This document shows positions 1 through 10,550 of a stretch of DNA of 64,000 nucleotides, in pieces. Both the position numbers and the translations under genes were made by a program. The notes under the pieces are model-generated. The model made no database searches. It saw only the letters and a program-made list of their open reading frames with translations, and was not told the DNA's origin. Origin of the DNA: Melanopsichium pennsylvanicum (Eukaryota; Basidiomycota; Ustilaginomycetes; Ustilaginales); the NCBI GenBank assembly GCA_900208305.1, contig OAPG01000006.1:124001-188000 (forward strand), given 5' to 3'. The first letter of the stretch is position 1; each line of letters starts with the position of its first letter.

Positions 1-3000
1 CAACTGGTCAAGCTACCTCAGGAAAGGCGGCATCAGTCCGATCCACGTGGTGGAACTTTCGCACTTGTTGCTGCTTAGTGTGAATATTCAGAGCAGCTGC
101 TTCAGTCCGAGCGAGTTTGCCATCATCGCAACGGACAATCCGGACGACTTCCCGGTGGAAAAAATGCTCACGTTGGCCGATGGCGAGAACCTCAAGCTCA
201 ATCTAAGGTTGCATTACAGCAAGCACCCGGATTCGGGCGGCGCGTTCAAGGTGCAGATCTACTCCCCCTACATCTTTATCAATCAGTCCGGTCTACCGTT
301 TGCATTGAAGACCAAGAGTTGGTTGGGAAGTGCCAAGGTCGTGGCAGGACAGGATAAAGGGGAAGGCGGAGAGGCGAGGAAGAGTTCCGAGCCTTTCTTG
401 CTCTCGCATAACAGCAACGATAGGCGAAACAGGGTGCTGATGAGGGTTGGGGATAGTCAGTGGTCCAAGCCGTTATCCTTCGAAGCGATCGGCTCCGAGA
501 CCGAGGTGGTGATTCCAAGTGCCAGCAAGAACGAGGAGATCCATGTGGGTTTGACAGTCGAGGACGGTTTGGGCAAGTTCAAGCTTTCCAAAGTGGTCAA
601 GCTCACACCGAGGTACTTGGTTAGGAATAGCCTGAGCGAAGCAATCAATCTTAGGGAAGCAGGTGCTGCGGACTTTGTCACAGTCGATGCGGGACAACGC
701 GTTCCTCTCCGATTTTTGAGGGTTGGTGCGACCAAGCAGATGACGCTAGCGTATCCGGGCATCAACAACAAGTGGAGCGCGCCGTTCAACATTGAAGATA
801 TCGGCAGCGTTCATCTCCGACTTGCCAAGGCTGGATACCATCAACATCTGGTCAAGGCCGAAGTGCTGCTCGAGGGTCCGACGATCTTTATCACCTTGTC
901 TCAGGAGAACGGCCCGTGGCCTTACATGTTGAGGAACGAGAGTGATTATACGGTGCAATTCATGCAGGCGACCGAAAGGATCGACGAAGACGGCAGTGGA
1001 AAGCGCATCGACGAAGCGGTGGGTAAGCGGTACGAGTTGAAGCCGAGGAGCAAGATGAAGTATGCTTGGGATTACCCTGCAGCGACGAACAAGATGATCA
1101 AGCTGGTGATCAATGGAAGGGAGAGGAATATCAACATGCTGGAGATCGGAAGTTTGTTGCCCTTCAAATTCCCTTCGAGCGATGGAAGGAGGAGTCAGGT
1201 GGTCTCGCTGGATGTCAGGGCAGATGGGCCGACGCAGACATTGGTGTTGAGCAACTACGAGGAAGAGTTGAGCAACTTCAAGATGAAGAGGCAGAACTCG
1301 ACGTTCTCGAGGTCTGACACGGTCAGTAGTGTCGGCAGTAGGGACGGCGGGTTTGTCGCGGTCGATGTGGATACAAATATCCTCACCGCCTTCAACCTGG
1401 AGTTGGAAGGTGTTGGCATCTCGCTCATCAACCAGAATATTCAGGAGTTGGCGTACGTCTCGTTCCGAGGCTTGGAGTTGCATTACACCGAGTCAGAGGT
1501 GACTACAGCGGTGAACGTGATTTGCAAGTGGATCCAGATCGACAATCAGCTCTTCGGTGGACTCTTCCCGATCGTGCTGTATCCCACGGTGCTGCCCAAG
1601 GACGGCAAGGATTTGGAGGTGCATCCTACACTACAGGCGAGTGTGATCATGCTCAAGGACGAAACGCACGGTGTGACGCACATCAAGTATGCCTCGGTGC
1701 TGCTGCAGGAGATCACGGCCGAGCTGGACGAAGACTTCCTGTTTGCGCTGTACGAGTTCAGCAAGTTTGAAGGAGCCAGTTGGCAACTGGAAGCGGAGCA
1801 AGAGACCGAGTTTATTGAACATGCCAGGGAAGTTGCCGAACCTAGCGGTGCTCAAGGTCAGAGCGACGACATCTACTTTGAGATTCTGCACCTTCAGCCG
1901 ATCTCTCTCAATCTGTCGTTCATGAGGACGGAGAGGGTGAATGGGGACGACAAAGTGAGCTCGAGGAATCCGCTCATTTTCCTATTCAACGCGCTGACCA
2001 TGGCGCTCGGCAACGTCAACGAGGCACCGGTGCGACTGAACGCGTTGGTGATCGAGAACGTGAGGTTGAGCAACGCGGTGTTGCAGCAGAGAATCATCTA
2101 CCATTACACGCAAGGGTTCCTTCTTCAGCTGTACAGGGTGCTGGGAAGCGCCGACTTTTTGGGGAATCCTGTTGGGCTGTTCAACAATGTTTCGTCAGGT
2201 GTGGCCGATATCTTTTACGAGCCGTACCAAGGGCTTGTGATGCATGGCAACAGGGAGCTTGGATTGGGTATCGCACGTGGTGCCAGCTCGTTTGTCAAGA
2301 AAACCGTATTTGGGCTGACCGACTCGGTATCCAAGGTGACCGGATCCATCGGCAAAGGGTTGGCGGCCGCAACGATGGACAAGGAGTTCCAATCGCGTCG
2401 ACGCATGACGCGGTTCAGGAACAAGCCTCGACATGCGCTGTACGGCATCACCGCGGGTGCGAATTCGTTGTTCACGTCGGTGGCGAGTGGATTCGAAGGG
2501 CTGGCACTGCGACCGTTGGAAGGTGCGGAGCAGGGTGGAGCAGGTGGATTTCTCAAAGGTGTGGGTAAAGGGTTGGTGGGTGCGATCACCAAACCTGCAG
2601 TGGGAGTGTTTGATCTTGCGTCCAACGTGACTGAAGGCATGAGAAACACGACAATGGTATTTGATCAGAACGATATCGATCGTGTTCGACTTCCGCGATA
2701 CATTGCTAATGATGGCATCGTACGACCGTATTCGGATCGAGAGGCATTGGGACAAACGTGGTTGAAGAATGTGGACAATGGAAGACTGATGAAGGATTGT
2801 TATGTCGCGCACGTGGATGTGGCAAGTCACGAAGGAGATGCTGCGATCATGTTGACGGTAAGCAGGATGCTATATATTAGGACGATGCGTCTCAAGGTCA
2901 TGTGGGAGGTTGCGCTGAGCGATCTTTCGAGTATAAGCTTGGAAAGCGAAGGTATCGCTTTGGTATTGAGAGGAGGTGTCAGTGGTCCATTCTTAAACCT

Positions 3001-3082
3001 TGCGGACGTTAGTACGAGAAATTGGTTGTTCAAACAGGTTAGTAAGGTGGTTCAAACTTATAATGCCGCAAGACAGATTTGA
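1..3082 (+). CDS. VPS13: VPS13 lipid-transfer protein, C-terminal part (5' end outside window)
   Basis: The frame is open from base 2, so the gene starts upstream and only about 1026 C-terminal residues are visible. Vps13 is a very long bridge-like protein that moves bulk lipid at membrane contact sites. The first 400 or so visible residues look like the SHR-BD/VAB adaptor-binding repeats (for example SGLPFALKTKSW, DGPTQTLVLSN). The region around base 2100-2660 is the conserved VPS13 C-terminal/ATG2_C-like segment, with glycine-rich amphipathic helices (FYEPYQGLVMHG, GITAGANSLFTSVASGFEG, GGFLKGVGKGLVGAITKP). The last 130 residues fit the PH-like domain. The stop is TGA at 3080-3082. No intron is needed in the visible part. 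The family assignment is firm; the N-terminal chorein domain cannot be checked here. Confidence 0.93.
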   Translation, partial: NWSSYLRKGGISPIHVVELSHLLLLSVNIQSSCFSPSEFAIIATDNPDDFPVEKMLTLADGENLKLNLRLHYSKHPDSGGAFKVQIYSPYIFINQSGLPFALKTKSWLGSAKVVAGQDKGEGGEARKSSEPFLLSHNSNDRRNRVLMRVGDSQWSKPLSFEAIGSETEVVIPSASKNEEIHVGLTVEDGLGKFKLSKVVKLTPRYLVRNSLSEAINLREAGAADFVTVDAGQRVPLRFLRVGATKQMTLAYPGINNKWSAPFNIEDIGSVHLRLAKAGYHQHLVKAEVLLEGPTIFITLSQENGPWPYMLRNESDYTVQFMQATERIDEDGSGKRIDEAVGKRYELKPRSKMKYAWDYPAATNKMIKLVINGRERNINMLEIGSLLPFKFPSSDGRRSQVVSLDVRADGPTQTLVLSNYEEELSNFKMKRQNSTFSRSDTVSSVGSRDGGFVAVDVDTNILTAFNLELEGVGISLINQNIQELAYVSFRGLELHYTESEVTTAVNVICKWIQIDNQLFGGLFPIVLYPTVLPKDGKDLEVHPTLQASVIMLKDETHGVTHIKYASVLLQEITAELDEDFLFALYEFSKFEGASWQLEAEQETEFIEHAREVAEPSGAQGQSDDIYFEILHLQPISLNLSFMRTERVNGDDKVSSRNPLIFLFNALTMALGNVNEAPVRLNALVIENVRLSNAVLQQRIIYHYTQGFLLQLYRVLGSADFLGNPVGLFNNVSSGVADIFYEPYQGLVMHGNRELGLGIARGASSFVKKTVFGLTDSVSKVTGSIGKGLAAATMDKEFQSRRRMTRFRNKPRHALYGITAGANSLFTSVASGFEGLALRPLEGAEQGGAGGFLKGVGKGLVGAITKPAVGVFDLASNVTEGMRNTTMVFDQNDIDRVRLPRYIANDGIVRPYSDREALGQTWLKNVDNGRLMKDCYVAHVDVASHEGDAAIMLTVSRMLYIRTMRLKVMWEVALSDLSSISLESEGIALVLRGGVSGPFLNLADVSTRNWLFKQVSKVVQTYNAARQI

Positions 3083-3870
3083 GCACGAGATGAAGATTTT
3101 AATTGCATTTTGATTCAAAATAGATAGAGTTGGTGATTGTGAAATCATCGGATCGGATCATGTTGATGAGCTAAGAATGTTGACACTCACACAGTGAAAA
3201 GTGGCAGTGTGGGTAGTATTGGAAAGAGTAACTGCGAAAGGGTGAGCAAAAGGTTTGCAGTGATAATGTCAAGGGAAGTATAAGATTTTTGTGGGAATGG
3301 GGGAACAATCGACACGGCAGGGAGAGGGAAAGGAAAGAAATTGGACTGCTTCTTACTTTTTTTTTCTTGTGAGCTGTGTGTCAAAAGTGTAATCATACAC
3401 ATTATTTTTTCGCTCAAGTTAAAGCCTGGAACGAACACCCATGTGGAGAGTTGATAATACTCTGTATGGAATAGCCGAATGACAGCGTGATTCAAATGTC
3501 AGATACCTCTTGGAAAACCGCTCAAACCAGACAGCATTACAAGTAAGAATTACCGTAATTTAAAAGTGGTGAATATGTTGAATGCTGAAAAGATTCAAAT
3601 TTGAATTCATATTATTATTTTGAATGCGCTGTAATTTGATTCGGGATGCAGAAATTAGGCAAAGGGCTCGGACAAGTAGGACCTCGTGTGATTTCTATGC
3701 ATTTCATCTTGCTTTGAGCACATGATGCAGGTAAAGACACCCACCACCTCAAGCCGAGCCTCGCTGTGTTGTAATTTAGTGTAAGCCGGTTTGCTTTCTT
3801 TGACACAACTCAATCAAACAAAATTAAGTCAATCTCGGACGGACCTGCATTTCGTCATTTTTTTTTCTTC

Positions 3871-3894
3871 CACACACACACACACACACACACA
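3871..3894. repeat. (CA)n microsatellite
   Basis: Uninterrupted CA dinucleotide run directly after a short poly-T stretch. Confidence 0.9.
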
Positions 3895-5100
3895 GAGTGA
3901 AAGAGAGAGTCGTTCTTAACTTGACCCGCAGCCTTCCTGGCGTAGAATACATCTTAAAGCAAATGCCAAATGAAATGCATACTACTATTCGCACGCTTCC
4001 ATGCTTGCTTGCTACTGCAACACCTGACCAACCAAAGGCAAATGAACTCGACCAAACTACAGTTCGGGAAAGGCTCAAAGTGCAAAATGAACAAGATTCA
4101 TCCGAAGCGCGAGCCTCGTTCTAATTACTGTATGCTGTACATGTCGCGATGGTTGGGTTGGATGAATTGCTCAAACAGGCAACCAACACTACAGTACATC
4201 AACCGATTAAAGCAAATTGTGTATGATAAAGGTGTATAACTGCGTTGAGCAAAAATAATGATAATAAAAATAATAAAAAGAGAGATTGACGTATCGTAAA
4301 AGCTTGCACACACATTCACATGTTGGGTTCGAGGTCATATGTGGATTAGGCAAGTGGATAGTGATGCTGTCTCGGTTGTTACAGTGGACGAGTGTGTTAG
4401 TTTGCAAGCTGTATGGTAGATCTTAGTCTTTGCCCCTTTGATGCAGTGTAGCTTTGACAGTCAGAAATTCAAAAGGTATACTGTAATCTGCAAATTCAAA
4501 TTAATTTATAGTAAAGTATACTGTATCGGTGAGAGCTTGGCTGATGTGCTGTCAGACCTCAATAGACTGATTTAGTGCTCGGAAAAGTGCAGAAATGACA
4601 TGTCGTGGCGGGCAGATTTCTACCATGCAGCAAGTGCATACATATACTCACTTACCCAACATCTTTGTTATAGCCGAAAAACAAAAAACAAAAAAAAAAA
4701 AAACAAAAAAAAAATCACCCCTTGCGTGTGGACCTCTGCCAGCAGCAACACCACTAACAGTCAATTCACTTGACTTGCCATTTTGAGCCTCACACCTCTT
4801 TCTCCTTCGCCCACTGTTCAGCCTTTCCAATTTGGTTGATTTCATCGGCCACCTGTCACTTTTCCTTGAAATACATTTAAATTTTAGCGGCAAGGCGCAG
4901 CGTGTACAGTACTAAATTTATTTACTGCACATGGTGGATTCCCTCTTTTTGTCTGCCTCAGTATTCTACTCGGCTCGACTCTCAACGCCTCACCTCGCAG
5001 CTCAGCTCAATCCAACACCTGTCACTCTCCTCATCCCCCTCTGGTTCGAGTTAGCATCTGCCCCTCTCCATCATCTATCATCATCCATCATCATCTCGAG

Positions 5101-5137
5101 TTCGTCCATTTTCTCTCTTTCTCCTTCTCTTTCTCTT

Positions 5138-5184
<47 letters not shown>

Positions 5185-5200
5185 ATCTTTCTCGTTCACA
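5101..5200 (+). repeat. CT-rich microsatellite in BTG/Tob 5' leader
   Basis: Nearly pure pyrimidine run with two (CT)n cores (about 5143-5170 and 5172-5184), lying about 400 bases before the start codon of the BTG/Tob gene and on its sense strand. Confidence 0.85.
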
Positions 5201-5589
5201 TATATCTACCTCTCACTGTATCTTACTCTTTCAACCACTTTGCCTTCCCCACACTTGCCCATCCTTTCCTCCCTCTCCACTGTCTTCGTCTGGATACGAC
5301 TACTACGGAGCTTCTCTCTATCTCTTCCACTTGACGCTACATTCTTCTCTGCATCTTGCTCCACATCTGCTGATTTCATCCTCTCCACTTTGTCATCATC
5401 ACTCTGCCTCTCTCAAGCATACCATCATTCGAATATTGCTTCTTTGCTCCATCTTCAGATTCCATCTAGCATACTCCATCGTCCATTCAAACACATTCCA
5501 CATTCCGCACTTTCGTCGCACAATCTGTCGCTGCCAATCTCTTGCTCTCAAACACTTGATACCACCTCTCGCCTTCACTCGCGCTCACC

Positions 5590-7524
5590 ATGATTTACGA
5601 AGTCGCAGCTGCAGTCGACTACATCCTCAGCCTCATTGTCGAAACTCCTCGAGTTTCCCCCATCCCGCTCTCTGCACTCGCTCCCTTCACATCAACGCTC
5701 AAAGACGCACTTGAAAAGCGTTGTCAAAAGTGCTGGATCCCATCTCAGCCTGAAGCTGGTTCGGCTCGTCGAAGCGTGGCTTGGCAACTCCACCCCGCAG
5801 GTGAAGGTGCCGATCCCGACATCCTCAGAGCTTTCGCTAGCGTCGTCGAGGCTCGAGCTCAGGAGCGCCACATCGTTGATCCTCACCAGACCAACGTGGT
5901 TCAGCTAGCCCTTGAGTGGTTGCCTGTGCCTTTCACGCTTTGGATTGACCCCGGTTGTGTAGCTGTGCGTACAGGCGGTGGTCCAGGCGCCACTCGCTCA
6001 TCGTGGAATTTTGATCTCAAACTCGGCAGCTCCTCCACCGCAGGCATTCACGTTGTGTGGGGTCAGATGTTGGCAAATGCATCCTCCCATGACGCCGTAC
6101 CTCAGCTCATCCTCACCAACTTGGCTCCCAGGCCCATCCCTATCGTCGAACCCACCCAAAACCGGTACCCCTCCACTTCGATCTCCAATCGTCGTCCGGC
6201 TCTCCACCATCGCATCTCGTCCACCTCCTCATTAGCCTCGGGCAGCAGCAGCTCCTCCACCGGCCTCGTCCGAAGCGTCTCTCTTTCCTCAACCCACACC
6301 GTCTCTACAGACGCTACCAGCCTCAACGACGATGTCGAGTCTGTGGACGCCTGCCCTTCCCTCTGCTCTCCCAGCTCTTCTTTGGTCTCCTCTCAGTGCA
6401 CACCCAGCAGTAGGTGCGAGAGCGTGCACGACACTACCATGGCCGGTGACACCACCTTGCGCTTTGCTGGCATCCGTCTATTCGGCAACGATCATGAACA
6501 AGACGAGGATGCAGGTGACGACACCATCAACGCTTCCCCTACCATGCTTGGTCTCAACGTAACCAAGCAAACCCTCGGTGCACCTGCAAACATCTTTGCT
6601 CCCACCAAGCCGCTTGCCGCTTCCACTCCGGTCAAGTGCAACTACACCACTCACGACAATGGCAATGTCGGGGTGCTCGGTGGTGGTGTTCGACTTGGGG
6701 GTGCCAAGACTTGCAACACCAGTGCTGCTCAGCCCAGGCACAGGCAGCACACTGTGTCCAAGAGCATCAGCCATCTGCAGAATGGCATGCACAACCAGCC
6801 TTTGCTTGCCGCATTCATGCCTAGGCGGCAGCAGCAGCAGCAGCAGCATATGCAGCAGATGCAGCAGATGCAGTACCTCGGTGGGGCCAACGCCAACTAC
6901 AGCGCCCCCATGCGTACGGTTCCTCTGCCTGCACCGCAGCAGGGATACTACGGGTACCAGCCTACACAATTTCATCCATCTCAGTCGCAGCACTTTGGCC
7001 TCCACCACCATCCTCAGGCTCCTTTGCCTACTCCCTATGGGTTCGCTCACCACCAAACCATGCTAGCGCCTCGCTTTGCTTGCCAGCCCCAGCAGCCCAC
7101 GGGTGGCAGCTTGAACCACGACCTGATCATGCAGGGTGAGGTGGAGGAAGAGGGTGAAAAGTGCGCTCGACGTCGTTTGCGCTCGCGCGGCCGCCGTTCT
7201 CGGGGTCGTGGTGCGGGTCGTGCGGCACGTCGTCAAGCAGCAGCAGCGCTCCGCGCGCTCGAGCTCGGATCTACCGAGGAATTGGGCGAGTTGGATAATG
7301 ATGACGAGGACGATTTTTTTAGTCGCTGCAGCACCCCTGCGAGCGGTTCCGAGTGTACCGCTTCGAGGAGTACGTTTTCGAGCTGCTACTCGAGCGCCAC
7401 CAGTAGTCCGGCCAAGCAGGTTAGCAACCGGTCCAGCAGGAACAATCTCAAGGGTGAGATGGTCAAGATGATTGACTTTCACAAACAACTTGAATACGGT
7501 CTTGCTCGTCTGCAGGCTATTTAG
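5590..7524 (+). CDS. BTG/Tob-family anti-proliferative protein
   Basis: 644 aa, one exon. Residues 1 to about 120 match the BTG/Tob fold: an N-terminal helix (YEVAAAVDYILSLIV), a box A-like segment around KCWIPSQPEAGSARRSVAW, and a box B-like segment LPVPFTLWIDPGCVAVRTGG. In animals this domain binds the Caf1 deadenylase of CCR4-NOT and slows proliferation through mRNA decay. The rest is Ser/Thr-rich and disordered, with a glutamine run near 6830-6870, an Arg-rich basic patch (RRRLRSRGRRSRGRGAGR) that could be a nuclear signal or RNA contact, and an acidic DNDDEDD patch. A PAM2-like motif at 6574-6603 is listed separately. The pyrimidine-rich leader supports the start at 5590. The family call rests on boxes A and B; the deadenylation role is inferred. 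Confidence 0.82.
   Translation: MIYEVAAAVDYILSLIVETPRVSPIPLSALAPFTSTLKDALEKRCQKCWIPSQPEAGSARRSVAWQLHPAGEGADPDILRAFASVVEARAQERHIVDPHQTNVVQLALEWLPVPFTLWIDPGCVAVRTGGGPGATRSSWNFDLKLGSSSTAGIHVVWGQMLANASSHDAVPQLILTNLAPRPIPIVEPTQNRYPSTSISNRRPALHHRISSTSSLASGSSSSSTGLVRSVSLSSTHTVSTDATSLNDDVESVDACPSLCSPSSSLVSSQCTPSSRCESVHDTTMAGDTTLRFAGIRLFGNDHEQDEDAGDDTINASPTMLGLNVTKQTLGAPANIFAPTKPLAASTPVKCNYTTHDNGNVGVLGGGVRLGGAKTCNTSAAQPRHRQHTVSKSISHLQNGMHNQPLLAAFMPRRQQQQQQHMQQMQQMQYLGGANANYSAPMRTVPLPAPQQGYYGYQPTQFHPSQSQHFGLHHHPQAPLPTPYGFAHHQTMLAPRFACQPQQPTGGSLNHDLIMQGEVEEEGEKCARRRLRSRGRRSRGRGAGRAARRQAAAALRALELGSTEELGELDNDDEDDFFSRCSTPASGSECTASRSTFSSCYSSATSSPAKQVSNRSSRNNLKGEMVKMIDFHKQLEYGLARLQAI
6574..6603 (+). other. 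PAM2-like motif within BTG/Tob protein
   Basis: Residues about 329-338 read LGAPANIFAP. This fits the PAM2 spacing LxxxAxxFxP that binds the MLLE domain of cytoplasmic poly(A)-binding protein; the usual Asn at position 2 is Gly. Animal Tob proteins carry PAM2 motifs in their C-terminal tail. Confidence 0.55.
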
Positions 7525-8126
7525 ACCGCCAATCTATTTATATACACTGTAGCGTCTTGTTTCGACTTCTACCGCAAACATGAGCGGCAAACTTTGTTTT
7601 GCTTTTCACCGTGCTGTTACATGGAACGGCGAAGAGGGATGGGGTTGATTGCTTTTTATGGTTATACAAATTTTTTTCCAACATGATGGGTGCATACACG
7701 GCCAAACGCACAAACACATACACATGCCTACCCATACCAAACTCGAGCATTCATTCTGGTACCGAAAGATTCCATTCTGCAGATGTTGCTTGCACCTTAT
7801 CGTATCGTATCGTATCGCATCGCGGCGTTAGTTATTTTCTCGTTTTGTAGCATCACCAATCAGCAGAGCCACACACACACGCACACACACATATATCAAT
7901 TACAGTACCAGCATCGACAATTTCACAGAAGGGGGGACAGTATAGAGTATTGATTTTTTTTTTCACATGATTTTAGAAAGTGTGGCGATCTTGGCAATTT
8001 ACATTATCATTATTACAGTCCACTTTTGTTTCGACTATGATTCTGTGCGAATCAAAAGATGCTTGTTAGACATTTTGTCTTGTGAGAATGTGTGTGTTTG
8101 TTTGTTTGTTTGTTTGTTTTTTTTTT
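7525..8126. other. Convergent 3' spacer BTG/Tob-POL12
   Basis: Gene-free stretch between two convergent genes. It contains a short (CGTAT)n-like array at 7799-7824, a CA-rich run near 7870-7890 and a (TTTG)n run ending in poly-T at about 8096-8128. No RNA gene is seen. Confidence 0.6.
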
Positions 8127-10550
8127 TCAGATGGCTACGATATCGATCCTTGCCCTATGGTAAAGTCTACTGTTGATAGTTTGATCTGAATTCAAATTTT
8201 GGAGTTCAAGTTTTGGTAGTGGATGAATTTGAATAGCGGCTACACTTCCGTTTACCAAAGTACCTGGTTGTAGCACTGTAGCGCTATTGACAACCCTGAT
8301 GAAAGGTTTGACCAACTTGTTACTTGGTAAGATCAATAAATCGGGTGTAACTGCTGGAAAGTTTAAAAGATGACTGTGCGAAGTATCGTAATTTAAAGTT
8401 GCACTTTGTAAACTTGAAGTAGGTGGTGGAAAAACAGGATAAAAACATCGTTGAGATAAAATGGATCGACTCCATCTCGTGTTTGTTTCTTTATTCTTAC
8501 TCGCCACACTTTCAACATCAACTTGTTTTCCTTCTCCTCCACCTACTCGTCCTTTTTCTAGTTGTTCTTCTTGTCTTGCTACTACTTGTTGTAATGTGTT
8601 GTTGTTGTTGTTTTTGGTAGGGGAAGCTTGGATTCGAGTGACCATTTCTTCGGATTTTAAATCTCCCAAACTATCCGCACTGGTGACACCTACGACGAAT
8701 TCGTTAATATAAAAAACACTTGGATTTGGTAAACATCTAACTTTTCCTTTTGGCAATTTCATCCTTCCAAAAGCATCCTGCTTTGAAAATCCAGGTTGTG
8801 GATAAGCCGAATGAAGATTCAAAAAATCCAAAGTACTAGGTATTAAAACCACCTGTGTAGCAGGATAATTTTGAATCAACTTTTGAATTCGACTCGAAAA
8901 ATGACGCGAAAACATTTCCTCCACCAATTCATTACTAAAACCCAACAAAGGATGATTGGATTCAATAAAAGGTCCAATCAAAATCAAAGTATCAGGTACA
9001 CCCCTCCTCTCTTTCTCACTAACCAAAAATTTTTCATCAACATCATCATCATCATCATGATGATCATCTTGATTTGGATAAATAGGTAATCCACCAGATT
9101 CAAGTTGATCCATCAACCTATGCCATTCATTAAATTCCAAATTCGTATCTTGAGTAAATGGTCCTGAAGCGATAACAATGTTAAGCGCTTTACCATCCAA
9201 TTTGTTTGGTGAATAATTGTGATCCAAAACCTCTTGAACCGTATGAACTGCTAAAGGTAAAGGAGGAGGAAAATAAATGTGAGAAACGCAGAACTTTTCC
9301 GCACCTGAATTCATACCTTTTAACATAACCATTTGACCTGGAAACAAAGACAATGTAGTAGCTAAACCTCTTGTTCCCACATCTTGTGGTGTATATTTAA
9401 CATGACATCCTTTATCAAAACTCAAACGAGTCCGATTTCCTGATCCCATCATTCGAGAACTTTCCAATACCACTCCCGTTTCTGAAAGTTTAGGTAATCC
9501 CAAAATTTTCAAACTTTCCTCATCCTGATTCATTCCACCAACCTTCAAACAACGCGAAACTGCTTTCGAACGTAAAACTTCACCATCGCAACTGTGAAAA
9601 GCTGGAAGAGCAGCACAAATTCTACCAACCACCCAAATAGCTTCTTGACTTGGTAAAGAAGCATCTCCGAATTCTTCACTTTCTTCGATTGAATACGCAT
9701 CACGAAAAATGGTGGCAAAATCTTCAATACGATCATCGAGTACAAGAGATCGTTCGGATTTGGGTTCAAACATGTATCGATAATTCCAAGCCTTGGGATC
9801 CGTCGCCATGGCGAGAGAGACGCGTGACGACGATGATGACCACTTTTTTGCGCCAGACGAAAGTGGAGAAGCAAGTTGAGAGCCAGTGCAGATTAGATCA
9901 AGATGATCATTGAGCGATTCCAGAATTGTGAAGCGTGGAACTTTTGGTTTTGATGAGCAAGACGAAGCGGTGGTGGCAAGCGAAACGGGACCAAGGGGAG
10001 ATTGATCCAAGTCGGACATGATGGTATCCATATCCCTCTGTGTTGAAGAAAAGGAATGGGGTTGTTTGTACGCGCTTGCAGTCGCAGGTGTTACACCGGG
10101 TGCACTAAAAGGAGATGTATTGGCTTCATTTCGAATGGGGGTTTGAAAAGCATTATCATTATTGTTATTGTAGTTGGTAGAAGTTTTAATCGGAGTACTT
10201 TTAACACCGAGCATAGCGCCAAGGTCACCGCCAATGATACCTTTTGCACGATTTAAAGCACTGCTTGGCTTGAGCGGAGTGGAATGCAAAACATGTGTGG
10301 TATTGGCACTGTTGCCACTGTTGATAGAAGAGGCGATGATCTTTCTCAATTCCCTGGCATGATCGATGGTGAGTGGTTCGGATTGAGGCAGCGAATTGTT
10401 GACGGCAAAAGCTTCCCATTTGTAGAAAAGATCTTCGGGAGCCACATTATAATGAGTACAGATAGAGGTGGTTTCAGAAACCAATGCTGGATCGTGGGCT
10501 AAGTACGGTCCAAAGTGCGAGGCTAGACGTTGTACCAGGTCAGACGGCAT
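8127..10550 (-). CDS. POL12: DNA polymerase alpha subunit B (Pol12/POLA2)
   Basis: 807 aa, one exon. This is the non-catalytic B subunit of DNA polymerase alpha-primase, needed for initiation of replication and lagging-strand priming. The N-terminal 80 residues form the helical domain that contacts the replisome (LVQRLASHFG, EDLFYKWEAFAVNN). A Ser/Asn-rich linker follows, then an OB-fold region (WVVGRICAALPAFH, GTRGLATTLSLFPGQMVMLKGMN). Next comes the inactive calcineurin-like phosphoesterase domain (ALNIVIASGPFTQDTNLEF, DTLILIGPFIESNHPLL, TQVVLIPSTLDFLNLHSAYPQ, FYINEFVVGVTSAD). A low-complexity insert rich in Asn and charged residues interrupts the last domain after TRIQASPTK. The C-terminus (TPDLLILPSNKLVKPFIRVV) is typical. 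It is divergent with the TFIIIC gene. Confidence 0.93.
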   Translation of the reverse strand: MPSDLVQRLASHFGPYLAHDPALVSETTSICTHYNVAPEDLFYKWEAFAVNNSLPQSEPLTIDHARELRKIIASSINSGNSANTTHVLHSTPLKPSSALNRAKGIIGGDLGAMLGVKSTPIKTSTNYNNNNDNAFQTPIRNEANTSPFSAPGVTPATASAYKQPHSFSSTQRDMDTIMSDLDQSPLGPVSLATTASSCSSKPKVPRFTILESLNDHLDLICTGSQLASPLSSGAKKWSSSSSRVSLAMATDPKAWNYRYMFEPKSERSLVLDDRIEDFATIFRDAYSIEESEEFGDASLPSQEAIWVVGRICAALPAFHSCDGEVLRSKAVSRCLKVGGMNQDEESLKILGLPKLSETGVVLESSRMMGSGNRTRLSFDKGCHVKYTPQDVGTRGLATTLSLFPGQMVMLKGMNSGAEKFCVSHIYFPPPLPLAVHTVQEVLDHNYSPNKLDGKALNIVIASGPFTQDTNLEFNEWHRLMDQLESGGLPIYPNQDDHHDDDDDVDEKFLVSEKERRGVPDTLILIGPFIESNHPLLGFSNELVEEMFSRHFSSRIQKLIQNYPATQVVLIPSTLDFLNLHSAYPQPGFSKQDAFGRMKLPKGKVRCLPNPSVFYINEFVVGVTSADSLGDLKSEEMVTRIQASPTKNNNNNTLQQVVARQEEQLEKGRVGGGEGKQVDVESVASKNKETNTRWSRSILSQRCFYPVFPPPTSSLQSATLNYDTSHSHLLNFPAVTPDLLILPSNKLVKPFIRVVNSATVLQPGTLVNGSVAAIQIHPLPKLELQNLNSDQTINSRLYHRARIDIVAI

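Larger units (their letters stand above)
3083..5589. other. Intergenic spacer VPS13-BTG/Tob, no gene recognised
   Basis: No open frame here resembles a known protein. The spacer holds a (CA)n run at 3871-3894, an A-rich run at about 4676-4716 and several TACTGTA/TACAGTA words (about 4125, 4191, 4477, 4517 and 4905). From about 4940 to the BTG start codon at 5590 it becomes a long pyrimidine-rich tract with (CT)n cores near 5143-5184. The open frame at 4931-5593 is only the translation of that CT-rich leader (Ser/Leu/Pro repeats). I take the pyrimidine tract as promoter and 5' leader of the BTG/Tob gene. Confidence 0.6.

Noticed and set aside
4931..5593. 220-residue Ser/Leu-rich frame before the BTG/Tob gene
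   Set aside because: It is the translation of a CT-rich leader, overlaps the BTG/Tob start and has no protein-like composition.
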